A stretch of DNA of 64,000 nucleotides from an uncultured Muribaculaceae bacterium (lineage in GTDB: Bacteria > Bacteroidota > Bacteroidia > Bacteroidales > Muribaculaceae). The notes beneath the pieces are model-generated. The model ran no database searches and was not told the DNA's origin. It worked only from the letters and a program-made list of their open reading frames with translations. Both the position numbers and the translations under genes were made by a program. Position 1 is the stretch's first letter. The number at the start of each line of letters is the position of its first letter. Shown one piece after another: positions 43,462 to 51,955 of the stretch. Location of the stretch: contig CAKUMB010000001.1 in NCBI GenBank assembly GCA_934667475.1, positions 124,001-188,000 of the forward strand, given 5' to 3'.

Positions 43462-43794
43462 ATGACAATTGAAGAAGCACAGAAGCTGGTAGACAGCTGG
43501 ATAAAGACCTACGGGGTGCGCTATTTCAGCCCGCTCACCAACATGGCCGTGCTCACCGAGGAGGTGGGCGAGGTGGCCCGTGTCATGGCCAGGCGCTATG
43601 GCGACCAGTCGTGTAAGCCCAGCGACGAGGGCAAGGATTTGGCCGATGAGCTGGCCGACGTGCTGTGGGTGCTGCTGTGCATCGCCAACCAGACGGGTGT
43701 GGACATGACCGAGGCGCTGAAGCGCAACATCGACAAAAAGACCCGCCGCGACGCCACACGGCATCTGGACAACCCTAAGCTGCGCCGCCCCTAA
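43462..43794 (+). CDS. MazG-like nucleotide pyrophosphohydrolase
   Basis: A 110-residue all-alpha NTP pyrophosphohydrolase. It has the MazG metal-binding pattern: 'LTEEVGEVARVMARRYG' (ExxE, ~33-37) and 'DLADELADVLWVLLCIAN' (ExxD, ~60-66). Such single-domain proteins hydrolyse nucleoside triphosphates to monophosphates, often as house-cleaning; the substrate is not shown. It lies between dtd and deoC with 37-39 base gaps, so it is probably in one transcript. Confidence 0.92.
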   Translation: MTIEEAQKLVDSWIKTYGVRYFSPLTNMAVLTEEVGEVARVMARRYGDQSCKPSDEGKDLADELADVLWVLLCIANQTGVDMTEALKRNIDKKTRRDATRHLDNPKLRRP

Positions 43795-43833
43795 GGAATA
43801 AAAAAGAAACAAAATAACAATCATAACACAACT

Positions 43834-44754
43834 ATGGCAGAATTAACTATCCAAAAAGGACAAGACATCCCCGACAACAAGTATCTGAAGGCGATTGCCG
43901 ACACCCAGGTGTGCACCGACGACGCCCAGGTGGCTGCCGCCGTGCAGAAAATCATCGACGACCACTATCAGGAAAACTGCACCAACGAGGTGTACCAGTT
44001 CCTGCTGAACTGCGTTGACCTGACCACGCTCAGCACCACCGACAGCGAGCACAGCGTGGCTGAGTTCACCAAGCGCGTCAACGACTACTGGGTGAAGTAT
44101 CCCGACTACAAAAATGTGGCCGCCATCTGCGTGTATTCCAACTTTGCCGCTGTGGTGCAAGCCAACCTTGAGGTGAGCGATGTGGGCATAGCCGTGTGCA
44201 GCGCCTGCTTCCCATCGTCGCAGGCACATCTTGAATCGAAAATAGCCGAGACAGCCCTTGCGGTCAACGATGGTGCCGACGAGGTGGACATTGTGATAAA
44301 CATGGGCTACTTCATCGACGGTGCCTACGAGGAGATGTGCGACGAGATAGCCGAGCTCAAGGCTGCCGTTGGCGAGCGCCACCTGAAGGTGATTTTGGAG
44401 ACTGGTTGCCTCAAGACGGCAGAAAACATCAAGAAGGCCTCGGTGCTGGCCATGTATTCGGGCGCTGACTTCATCAAGACGTCGACAGGCAAAATGTATC
44501 CGGGCGCATCGCTCGAAGCGGCCTACGTGATGTGCCAGTGCATCAAGGACTACTATCAGAAGCACGGCGTGATGATTGGCTTCAAGGCCGCAGGCGGAAT
44601 CCGCACCGCCGAAGACGCGGTGAAATACTACACCATAGTCAAGGAGGTGCTGGGCGAGGAGTGGCTCAGCAACGAGTACTTCCGCATAGGCGCGTCGAGC
44701 CTGGCCAACGCACTGTTCCAGTCGTTCACCGGCACCGACGCAAAGCCCTTCTGA
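43834..44754 (+). CDS. deoC: Deoxyribose-phosphate aldolase
   Basis: A 306-residue class I aldolase that splits 2-deoxyribose-5-phosphate to glyceraldehyde-3-phosphate and acetaldehyde. Family marks: 'GADEVDIVINMGYFIDGAYE' (~148), 'VILETGCLKT' (~188), Schiff-base Lys in 'ADFIKTSTGKMYPGA' (~210) and 'IGFKAAGGIRTAEDAVKYY' (~250). It is longer than the ~225-260 residues of many members because of an N-terminal extension. It is last in the apt-uvrC-dtd-mazG-deoC run and ends at a strong terminator. Confidence 0.95.
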   Translation: MAELTIQKGQDIPDNKYLKAIADTQVCTDDAQVAAAVQKIIDDHYQENCTNEVYQFLLNCVDLTTLSTTDSEHSVAEFTKRVNDYWVKYPDYKNVAAICVYSNFAAVVQANLEVSDVGIAVCSACFPSSQAHLESKIAETALAVNDGADEVDIVINMGYFIDGAYEEMCDEIAELKAAVGERHLKVILETGCLKTAENIKKASVLAMYSGADFIKTSTGKMYPGASLEAAYVMCQCIKDYYQKHGVMIGFKAAGGIRTAEDAVKYYTIVKEVLGEEWLSNEYFRIGASSLANALFQSFTGTDAKPF

Positions 44755-44781
44755 AGTGTCGGCGTTTTGTAGCAATACACA

Positions 44782-44823
44782 GCAGGGCCGCAAGCAGCGC
44801 AAAAGGCATGCTTGCGGCCCTGC
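44782..44823 (+). terminator. Terminator after deoC
   Basis: GCAGGGCCGCAAGCA and TGCTTGCGGCCCTGC form a perfect 15-bp stem with a 12-base loop. The remainder of the 332-base gap to 45086 shows only the -7 box at 45002. Confidence 0.85.
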
Positions 44824-45001
44824 CTTTACCTATAATTGACCCAAATCGTGCGAAAAGCATCCGAATTGGCTCATAGCTTGCCGGCACAAAGAATATCGCT
44901 ATTTCGTGGTGTTTTGGTTGGGGTGACGCCCGACGGGCTTTTTTGTGACCGTGAAAAGGGTGTAAGGTCGTGTTTTTTAGTGGTGGCAATCATTTTTTTA
45001 G

Positions 45002-45009
45002 TAATTTTG
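45002..45009 (+). promoter_or_regulatory. -7 box for the SGNH-MBOAT operon
   Basis: TAATTTTG is an exact match 77 bases before ATG 45087. Upstream is T-rich without a definite -33. Confidence 0.5.
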
Positions 45010-45086
45010 CAACCATTATGGTTGCGCGTGCCCGTGGTGCGTGCGGCCGCAAGGTTGAATTACATGTCTATTATCAAAACAGCATA

Positions 45087-46454
45087 ATGGGAAGAGGCTA
45101 TTTGCACTCTGTGCTATGGATAGTGCTGGCGTCGATGCTTGCGCTCATTGCCATGTACTGGCTGCCCGATGTGGCCGCCGGCGACTGGACTATGCGCAAA
45201 ATCGACATGCTCAGCGACTTGCGTCCCGACTCGGCGGCCACCGACTCGGTGGAGATGCTTGAGGTGAAAAACAAAATTGACTCGTGCCGCCCGGGCATGA
45301 CGTGTATCGACGACATGAGCGGCCTTGAGCATCAGGGCATGGAGCCGCTGTGGCTCGCACTCGACAGCCTCGGCTCGCAGGGCCGCCCAGTGCGCATTGC
45401 CGTGCTTGGCGACTCCTACATCGAGGGCGACATACTCACCAGCGACCTTCGCGAGGCCCTGCAGCGCCGCTTTGGCGGCTCGGGCGTGGGCTACATGCCC
45501 ATGTGCAGCGAGGTGGCGGGATTCCGCCGCAGCGTGCAGCAGCAGTTTGGCGGTTGGACGGCTCATAACGGCAACGACCCCAGCGGATATTCACCGCAAT
45601 GGGCCAACTTCACCGGCCACTACTTCATGGCCGGCAGCGGGGCGTGGGTGAGTGCCGCAGGCGTGCGCAACTTCCTTAGCCGCCTCGACACTTGCGCGCA
45701 GTCGTCGTTCTACTGCATGGGCACTGGCGTGGCCAGCGTCACAGCCGAGGTCAATGGCGTGCCGCAGCCATCACAGACGCTTAATCCTGCCGGGTCGGTG
45801 GCCACGGCCACGGTGCGCGGCCGCATAGGCCGCGTGCGCTGGACGGTGAACAGCTCAAGCGGCAGCATGGCCTATCTGGGCGTGAGCATGGATCCCGACC
45901 GTGGCATTGTAGTCGACAACTACTCGCTGAGGTCGGCCAGCGGATTCCAGCTTTACAGCGTGACCCCGAAGATGCTCAGCGACTTCGACGCCGCGCGCCA
46001 CTACGACCTGGTGGTGGTGATGTATGGCCTTAATGTGGCCACCCCCAAAGGGGCCAACTACACGCACTACCACAACAAGATGAAGGAAATCATCGAACGC
46101 ATGAAGGCTGCGATGCCACGCACGGGCTTTCTGGTGGTGGGCTGCAGCGACCGGGCTGAGCGCAGCGGCGGCTCGCTGAAGACCATGCGCGGCGTGCTCA
46201 ATCTCATCAACACACAGCAGCGCTTGGCCTATGACTGCCATGTGGCCTTCTGGAATCTGTATGCGGCCATGGGAGGCGAGGGCAGCATAGTGGCCATGGT
46301 CAACGCCCGCCCGCGTATGGCCAATCTAGACTACACCCACATCAACTGGAACGGTGGCCACCACCTGGCCTCGATCATGGCCGATGCCATAGTGTGGGGC
46401 TACCAGTGCCACCAAGTGGAGACGGGGCAAATCAAAAAAACAGAAATGAAATGA
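45087..46454 (+). CDS. Membrane-anchored SGNH/GDSL-like hydrolase-acyltransferase
   Basis: A 455-residue protein with an N-terminal membrane anchor (about 7-25: 'SVLWIVLASMLALIAMYWLP') and a periplasmic SGNH domain. Block I is 'IAVLGDSYIEGDILTSDLRE' (nucleophile Ser, ~108-116). The last block is 'DYTHINWNGGHHLASIMADA' with the Asp-x2-His catalytic pair (~415). An inserted beta-rich section (~220-300) is typical of AlgX/PatB-type proteins. The four-base ATGA overlap with the MBOAT gene indicates that they act together. I infer transfer of acetyl groups to a surface polysaccharide or peptidoglycan. Confidence 0.82.
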   Translation: MGRGYLHSVLWIVLASMLALIAMYWLPDVAAGDWTMRKIDMLSDLRPDSAATDSVEMLEVKNKIDSCRPGMTCIDDMSGLEHQGMEPLWLALDSLGSQGRPVRIAVLGDSYIEGDILTSDLREALQRRFGGSGVGYMPMCSEVAGFRRSVQQQFGGWTAHNGNDPSGYSPQWANFTGHYFMAGSGAWVSAAGVRNFLSRLDTCAQSSFYCMGTGVASVTAEVNGVPQPSQTLNPAGSVATATVRGRIGRVRWTVNSSSGSMAYLGVSMDPDRGIVVDNYSLRSASGFQLYSVTPKMLSDFDAARHYDLVVVMYGLNVATPKGANYTHYHNKMKEIIERMKAAMPRTGFLVVGCSDRAERSGGSLKTMRGVLNLINTQQRLAYDCHVAFWNLYAAMGGEGSIVAMVNARPRMANLDYTHINWNGGHHLASIMADAIVWGYQCHQVETGQIKKTEMK

Positions 46455-47962
46455 TAGATATAGCAGCTCAACATAATTCACTGCAGGCCGTGTGGCACCT
46501 TGTGGCGCAGCAGCTTGCCTACGACCCGCAGTCGCCTATGATTTTCAGCAGCGGCATATTCATATGGCTCTTTTGCGGCTTCATAGTGGTGTATGCCATG
46601 CTGTGGCGCAAGGCTACGCCGAGGCTGCTGTTTGTGCTTGCCTTCAGCTACTACTTCTACTACAAGAGCAGCGGAACTTACTTTTTCCTGCTAGCCCTTG
46701 TCACCTGCACCGACTTTGTGATAGCCAGCGTGCTGGGGCGTGCCACGGGCAAGGCCAGACGTAAGCTGCTGGTCACGCTCAGCCTGGCCATCGACCTCGG
46801 ACTGCTGGGCTATTTCAAATACACCAATTTCCTTGGCGAGATATGGAGCCAGGTGAGCGGCGAGGCATTTCACAACATGAACATATTCCTGCCTGTGGGC
46901 ATATCGTTTTTCACATTCCAGTCGCTGAGCTACACCATCGATGTGTATCGCGGCAAGATTAAGCCGCTCGACAATCTGCTCGACTACGCCTTCTATGTAT
47001 CGTTTTTCCCGCAGCTTGTGGCCGGCCCCATAGTGCGCGCCAGCGACTTCATTCCGCAAATCAGGCGGCCGCTGTATGTGTCGCGCGAAATGCTGGGCAT
47101 GGGCTTCTGGTTCATCATCATAGGCCTGTTCAAGAAGGCTGTGATAAGCGACTACATAAGCGTCAACTTTGTGGAGCGCATATTTGCCGACCCGTCGCTT
47201 TACAGCGGCATCGAAAATCTGGTGGGCGTGTATGGCTACGCGCTGCAAATCTACTGCGACTTTTCGGGCTACAGCGACATGGCCATAGGCATAGCCCTGC
47301 TCATGGGCTTCCACTTCAACATCAACTTCAACAGCCCCTACAAGTCGGCATCGATAACCGAATTCTGGCGGCGCTGGCACATATCGCTGTCCACATGGCT
47401 GCGCGACTACCTCTACATTTCGCTTGGCGGCAACCGCCACGGCAAGCTGCGCCAGTATGTGAACCTCATCATCACCATGCTGCTTGGCGGCCTGTGGCAT
47501 GGTGCGTCGTGGAATTTTGTGGCGTGGGGTGGCCTTCATGGTGTGGCGCTGGCCGTGCACAAGGTGTGGATGCAGCTCACAGGGCAGCGTGCCGGAGAGC
47601 CCCACTGCAGCCGCCTGGTGCAGGCGCTGTGCGTGCTGCTGTGCTTCAACTTCGTGTGCCTGTGCTGGGTGTTTTTCCGCAACCGTGAGTTCTCCGACTC
47701 GGTGACCATGATTACGCAGATTTTCACCAATTTCCACGCCGAGCTGCTGCCGCAGCTCATGACCGGCTACTGGAAGGTGATGGCCCTGATAGTGCTGGGC
47801 TATGCGCTGCATTTTGCCCCCGACGATGTGGAGCAGCGCTGCAAGCGTGCCTTCGTGAAGCTGCCCACGGGCTGCTATGCCGTGGCGCTGGTGCTGATGA
47901 TAGTGCTCATTATTCAGGTGAAGAGCAGCGACATTCAGCCGTTCATCTACTTCCAGTTCTAA
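46451..47962 (+). CDS. MBOAT-family membrane O-acyltransferase (AlgI-like)
   Basis: A 503-residue multispan inner-membrane protein. Markers of the AlgI/DltB group: 'LGYFKYTNFL' (~120), 'FLPVGISFFTFQSLSYTIDV' (~150), 'SFFPQLVAGPIVRASDFIPQ' (~190), 'YCDFSGYSDMAIG' (~278), 'EFWRRWHISLSTWLRDYLYI' (~312) and 'LLGGLWHGASWNFVAWGGLH' (~350) with the catalytic His. It moves acetyl groups across the membrane to a periplasmic acceptor, here probably via the SGNH partner encoded just upstream. The polymer is unknown and no biosynthesis cluster lies nearby. Confidence 0.94.
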   Translation: MIDIAAQHNSLQAVWHLVAQQLAYDPQSPMIFSSGIFIWLFCGFIVVYAMLWRKATPRLLFVLAFSYYFYYKSSGTYFFLLALVTCTDFVIASVLGRATGKARRKLLVTLSLAIDLGLLGYFKYTNFLGEIWSQVSGEAFHNMNIFLPVGISFFTFQSLSYTIDVYRGKIKPLDNLLDYAFYVSFFPQLVAGPIVRASDFIPQIRRPLYVSREMLGMGFWFIIIGLFKKAVISDYISVNFVERIFADPSLYSGIENLVGVYGYALQIYCDFSGYSDMAIGIALLMGFHFNINFNSPYKSASITEFWRRWHISLSTWLRDYLYISLGGNRHGKLRQYVNLIITMLLGGLWHGASWNFVAWGGLHGVALAVHKVWMQLTGQRAGEPHCSRLVQALCVLLCFNFVCLCWVFFRNREFSDSVTMITQIFTNFHAELLPQLMTGYWKVMALIVLGYALHFAPDDVEQRCKRAFVKLPTGCYAVALVLMIVLIIQVKSSDIQPFIYFQF

Positions 47963-47997
47963 GCCGCGCTTTGCCGGTTGGGATAACGAAAAAAATT

Positions 47998-48050
47998 GGC
48001 CATGCCTGCTTCCTGCCCGCACTGTTGCGGATTGGAGTCGGGGCATGGCC
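47998..48050 (+). terminator. Hairpin downstream of the MBOAT gene
   Basis: GGCCATGCC and GGCATGGCC flank a 35-base loop that can fold further, then GATTT. It lies 36 bases after the MBOAT stop. Confidence 0.5.
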
Positions 48051-48189
48051 GATTTCATCGATTGAGTTACTTATGTCAGCATGGTTTTTTCATGGCACAG
48101 CGTGTGTTTTTAACTATGGCTTGTGTGCCTTCATAGACTTATGGCGATTTTAATGTGGAGAGTTGCCTCTCTTTTTACGAATGCAAAGT

Positions 48190-48230
48190 AAAAGCGCGCA
48201 TGGGCTTAAAGGTTGCCCATGTGCGCTTTT
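48190..48230. terminator. Strong hairpin in the convergent gap
   Basis: AAAAGCGCGCATGGGC and GCCCATGTGCGCTTTT form a 16-bp stem with one G-T type mismatch, with A- and T-rich ends. The remaining 48231-48452 has no gene; a loose inverted repeat CCAGCA/TGCTGG lies at 48258-48299. Confidence 0.7.
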
Positions 48231-48452
48231 AAAAGTTAATTCCAAAAATATGGTGGTCCAGCACAGCCGTTTTAGAAGCCGTTGAGGCTGTTTTGCTGGT
48301 CCGGACGATAAATTACCCGTGGCCGGCATTTGCTGCGCCCAGGCGGCCTCGCAGGCGGCTCATGGAGCCAGTCTGCGCTGTTGGCAGCATGTGAAGTGGG
48401 TGTTGATGCCAATGTGTGGCGTGCGAGGGTGCGGCTTTTTTAGCGTGAGGGT

Positions 48453-49241
48453 TTAGAATTCGATGCCTGCCTTCACCATCACGTTGTGAAATGCGGCTCC
48501 CTTGCTCAGATAGCTGCTGCCCGAGTAGTCGGGAATGGCACCAGGTGTGTCGCCCGTGCACCACAGTTTGTAGCTGGCCGTCTGCAGCGTGTAGGCCACG
48601 CTCACGTTGAACGAGAAGTATTGTTTTGCCTTGAAGTGCCAGCCTATGGCCGGCGAGGCGTAAAAGCCGTCGTGGTTGATGAATGTGGCACCCGCCTTAA
48701 GACTCAGAAATGGGGTGTTGTGCGACTCGCTGCGCACATTGTAGCGGCCTTCAAGGTAGATGGGGATGAAAGGGTACTTCCAGTTGGGGTCGTTGGGTTG
48801 CAGAGTCTCCTTGTCGGTGCGCATGGGATAGCTTGCAATGCACGGCTTGAAGTTGTGCAGCGCAAGGCCGGCGCCCAGATAGTAGTGGGGTGTGATTTGG
48901 TAGCCAAACGAGGTCTCCACCGCCCAAAAGTTGTTGCGCGGCGAGCCTATGCCGAAGCCATAACCCAAGTCGATGAATCCGCGGAACTTGCTGGTATCGT
49001 AGTTCTTCTTCTTGGCCTCGTGGCTGATGTGGTCGATGTCGCTGGCGGCAAACTCGTATTTCAGGTTGTCGTCGCTGCTCACAATCACCACCCGCTCGCT
49101 GTTGCGCTCGGTTATGGTGCCGGTCACAAACTGGCCGTTGCGCAGGTGCACTGTCGACTGCCTGGGGGCCTTTGCCGCCGCCTGGGCCGCCACTATTGCC
49201 GCTGTTGCGGCTGTGGCGAATAAAATGCGTTTTAGTCTCAT
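48453..49241 (-). CDS. Outer-membrane beta-barrel protein with short N-terminal SH3/Sm-like segment
   Basis: A 262-residue protein with signal peptide MRLKRILFATAATAAIVAAQA. Residues ~30-70 ('STVHLRNGQFVTGTITERNS', 'YEFAASDIDHISH') resemble the small beta domain that precedes Bacteroidota outer-membrane barrels. From ~85 onward alternating strands ('FIDLGYGFGIGSP', 'ETSFGYQITPHYYLGAGLAL', 'SLKAGATFIN', 'SFNVSVAYTL') end in the terminal Phe typical of outer-membrane proteins. Pore or structural role unknown. It is 26 bases downstream of purN on the same strand, probably by operon read-through. Confidence 0.8.
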   Translation of the reverse strand: MRLKRILFATAATAAIVAAQAAAKAPRQSTVHLRNGQFVTGTITERNSERVVIVSSDDNLKYEFAASDIDHISHEAKKKNYDTSKFRGFIDLGYGFGIGSPRNNFWAVETSFGYQITPHYYLGAGLALHNFKPCIASYPMRTDKETLQPNDPNWKYPFIPIYLEGRYNVRSESHNTPFLSLKAGATFINHDGFYASPAIGWHFKAKQYFSFNVSVAYTLQTASYKLWCTGDTPGAIPDYSGSSYLSKGAAFHNVMVKAGIEF

Positions 49242-49267
49242 AATTCCTTTTGTTTTTTTGAAGTTGA

Positions 49268-49876
49268 TTATTGTTTAATGGCCAGCCGCCGCCTGTGCGC
49301 TTCGGTTGCCAGCCGCTCAACGGCGGCAGGGAAATATTGGTATTCAAGTTGGTGCACTCGCTCGGCAAGGCTTTGCGGCGTGTCGGAGGTCAGCACTGGG
49401 CAACTGTGCTGCTCCACTATGGCTCCGCCGTCGACCTCGGCCGTCACCAGATGGATGGTGATGCCCGACTGCGTGTCGCCACTGGCCAGCACCGCCTCGT
49501 GCACGTGCAATCCCCACATGCCCTTTCCGCCATGTCGCGGCAGCAGCGAGGGGTGCAGGTTCACAATGCGGCCGCTGAAGGCGCTCAGCAGCGGTTCGCG
49601 CACCATGGCCAGGAATCCGGCCAGCACCACCAGGTCCACCTTGAGTTCGGCCAGGGTGCGCAGTATGCCGTCGGGCTGCTTCCACTCGTCGCGCCCGCGC
49701 ACTTCCACACCGATGCCCAGCGGTCTTAGCCGCTCAATCACGGGTGCTGTGGCCACATTGGTCATCACAGCGGCTACTTGCACGGTGCCCCGCTGTGCAA
49801 AATATTTCACCAGCCGCTCGGCATTGGTGCCGTTGCCCGAGGCCAGAATGGCTATGCGTGGTTTGTTTTGCGTCAT
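49268..49876 (-). CDS. purN: Phosphoribosylglycinamide formyltransferase
   Basis: A 202-residue purine-biosynthesis enzyme that transfers formyl from 10-formyl-THF to GAR. 'IAILASGNGTNAERLVKYF' (~8-26) is the phosphate-binding start. Catalytic N106 and H108 lie in 'RIVNLHPSLLPRHGGKGMWG', and D149 in 'HLVTAEVDGGAIV'. These match the E. coli triad order. It lies 14 bases downstream of the MsbA-like gene and 26 before the barrel gene, so the three may share one transcript. Confidence 0.95.
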   Translation of the reverse strand: MTQNKPRIAILASGNGTNAERLVKYFAQRGTVQVAAVMTNVATAPVIERLRPLGIGVEVRGRDEWKQPDGILRTLAELKVDLVVLAGFLAMVREPLLSAFSGRIVNLHPSLLPRHGGKGMWGLHVHEAVLASGDTQSGITIHLVTAEVDGGAIVEQHSCPVLTSDTPQSLAERVHQLEYQYFPAAVERLATEAHRRRLAIKQ

Positions 49877-49890
49877 TGCTTGTAGTGAGG

Positions 49891-51717
49891 TTAGAAAGTT
49901 TGCATGTCCACAAGGTGCTTGTAGGCGCCTCCTTGCTCCATTAGCTGCGCATGGGTGCCGCGCTCAATTATTTTGCCGTCTTGCACCACGCATATCAGGT
50001 CGGCGTTTTTAATGGTGCTCAGGCGGTGGGCTATCACCAGCGTGGTGCGGTTGCGCATCAGGTTGTCGAGAGCCTCCTGCACCAGGTGCTCGCTTTCGGT
50101 GTCGAGAGCCGATGTGGCCTCGTCGAGGATGAGTATGGGCGGATTTTTCAGAATGGCGCGCGCTATGCTTATACGCTGGCGCTGTCCGCCGCTCAGGTTG
50201 CAGCCGCGGTCGCCTATGCAGGTGTCAAAGCCCTGCTCGCTGGCCATGATAAAGTCGTAGGCGTTGGCAATGCGTGCCGCCTCTTCCACCTGCTCGCGGG
50301 TGGCCTGCTCCACACCAAAGGTGATGTTGTTGTAAAACGAGTCGTTAAACAGAATCGCCTCCTGGTTCACGTTGCCCATCAGGGCGCGCACATCGGCCAC
50401 GCGGTATTCGCGCAGGTCGTGGCCGTCGATGCCTATCGAGCCCTCCTGCACATCGTAGAAGCGTGGCAGCAGGTCGGCCAGCGTAGTCTTGCCGCTGCCG
50501 CTTTGGCCCACGAGGGCCACCGTCTGGCCGCGGCGAATTTCAAGCGACACCCCGTCGATCACCCACTGCTCGCCATAGCGGAAGCGCACATTGCTGAAGC
50601 TTATGCCCTGGCGCATCTCCTTCAGCTCGATGGGGCGCTTGGGGTCTTTAATGGGGTTCTGGGCCTGCAGAATCTTGTCGATGCGTTGCATCGACGCCAT
50701 ACCGCGCTGAATCGAGTAGCTGGCCTTGCTGAAGTCTTTTGCGGGATTGATGATGCTGTAGAAAATCACCATGTAGTAGATAAACGACGGCGCCGTGATG
50801 CTGGAGTGCCCGTCGAGGATGAGCGTGCCGCCAAACCACAGCACTATGGCAATGGTGGCTGTGCCCAGAAACTCGCTCATGGGGTGGGCCAGCTCGTAGC
50901 GGCGGTTCATGCGGCGCGATGTGTTGCGGAATTTCTCATTCTCCTCGCTGAAGCGGCGGCGCACCTTGCCCTCGGCGTTGAATGCCTTAATCACGCGCAG
51001 GCCGCCCAAGGTCTCCTCGATGTTGCTGAGCAGCACGCCCAGCTGCGTCTGCACCTCCAGCGACACGCGTTTCAGGCGCTTGCCCACTTTGCCCATCACC
51101 AGTCCGGCCAGTGGCAGCAGCACCAGCACAAACACCGTGAGCTGCCAGCTCACCACTATCATCATTACCAGGCACACCACAATCATGATGGGGTTTTTAA
51201 ACATCATGTCGAGCGACGACATTATCGAGTTTTCCACTTCGGTCACGTCGCCGCTCATGCGCGCCATCACGTCGCCCTTGTGCTCGTTGCTGAAGAAGCC
51301 TATGGGCAGGCTCACGATTTTGTTGTATATTTGGTTGCGCAGGTCGCGCACCACGCCGGTGCGAATGCCTATCATGAAAAATGCGCTCAGATAGGCACTG
51401 CCAGTTTTCAATCCGGTCATCAACACCAGTGCCAGCGCTATGCTCGCAAGGGCGGTCGACGGGCCGTATTGGGCTATGATGCACTGCACGGCATAGTAGA
51501 AGTCGTTGACCACGACTGTTTTCACGCTGGCGCTGCCCCAGGCCATGAAGCTGTAGGTGGTCTGGTTGATGCCAAACAGCATCTCCAGAATCGGGATTAT
51601 CAGCGCAAACGAAAACAGGGTGAGGAATGCCGCCAGCACGTTGAACAGCACGTTCAGCGCCAACAGCTTCTTGTAGGGTGGCACAAAGCGCGCCAGCAGT
51701 TTGAAGAATCCTTTCAT
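49891..51717 (-). CDS. ABC transporter with fused permease and ATPase (MsbA-like)
   Basis: A 608-residue half-transporter that works as a dimer. Six membrane helices (about 20-330) carry 'NKIVSLPIGFFSNEHKGDVM', a coupling-helix region typical of MsbA-type exporters. The ATPase has Walker A 'VALVGQSGSGKTTLADLLPR' (~390), Q-loop 'GNVNQEAILFNDS', signature 'LSGGQRQRISIARAIL' (~500) and Walker B 'PPILILDEATSALDTES'. Bacteroidales homologs in this position are considered lipid A/core flippases, but drug or lipid export cannot be separated by sequence. The first gene of a run with purN and a barrel gene. Confidence 0.93.
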   Translation of the reverse strand: MKGFFKLLARFVPPYKKLLALNVLFNVLAAFLTLFSFALIIPILEMLFGINQTTYSFMAWGSASVKTVVVNDFYYAVQCIIAQYGPSTALASIALALVLMTGLKTGSAYLSAFFMIGIRTGVVRDLRNQIYNKIVSLPIGFFSNEHKGDVMARMSGDVTEVENSIMSSLDMMFKNPIMIVVCLVMMIVVSWQLTVFVLVLLPLAGLVMGKVGKRLKRVSLEVQTQLGVLLSNIEETLGGLRVIKAFNAEGKVRRRFSEENEKFRNTSRRMNRRYELAHPMSEFLGTATIAIVLWFGGTLILDGHSSITAPSFIYYMVIFYSIINPAKDFSKASYSIQRGMASMQRIDKILQAQNPIKDPKRPIELKEMRQGISFSNVRFRYGEQWVIDGVSLEIRRGQTVALVGQSGSGKTTLADLLPRFYDVQEGSIGIDGHDLREYRVADVRALMGNVNQEAILFNDSFYNNITFGVEQATREQVEEAARIANAYDFIMASEQGFDTCIGDRGCNLSGGQRQRISIARAILKNPPILILDEATSALDTESEHLVQEALDNLMRNRTTLVIAHRLSTIKNADLICVVQDGKIIERGTHAQLMEQGGAYKHLVDMQTF

Positions 51718-51768
51718 TTATCGAGATTGTATGTCATTTTGCAAGGGACGGAAGCCCCATCAAATTGG

Positions 51769-51776
51769 CAAAGTTA
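51769..51776 (-). promoter_or_regulatory. -7 box for the MsbA-like-purN run
   Basis: The minus strand reads TAACTTTG, an exact match, 51 bases before ATG 51717. A TTTT 19 bases upstream could serve as -33. Confidence 0.55.
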
Positions 51777-51876
51777 CAAAACATTCGCCACAATTAAAAC
51801 AGCCGCCCCCAAAACCGCTCACAAAACGTTGCGGCGTGTGCGTTTGTCGATAAAATCGCGGTGGCGGTATATCTTT

Positions 51877-51908
51877 TTTGCCGGAGTAGAATGTAATCGC
51901 TACCTTTA
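51877..51908 (+). promoter_or_regulatory. Promoter for the TonB-receptor-like gene
   Basis: TTTG (51877-51880), 20 bases, TACCTTTA (51901-51908). The -7 has one change (final A for G). Confidence 0.5.
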
Positions 51909-51955
51909 TACTGCAAAAAGGCTTGGCGAGTTGCCATGCCCGAAAAAGATTATCG

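Noticed and set aside
46691..48058. 455-codon minus-strand frame
   Set aside because: Antisense shadow of the MBOAT gene, produced by GC-rich third codon positions.
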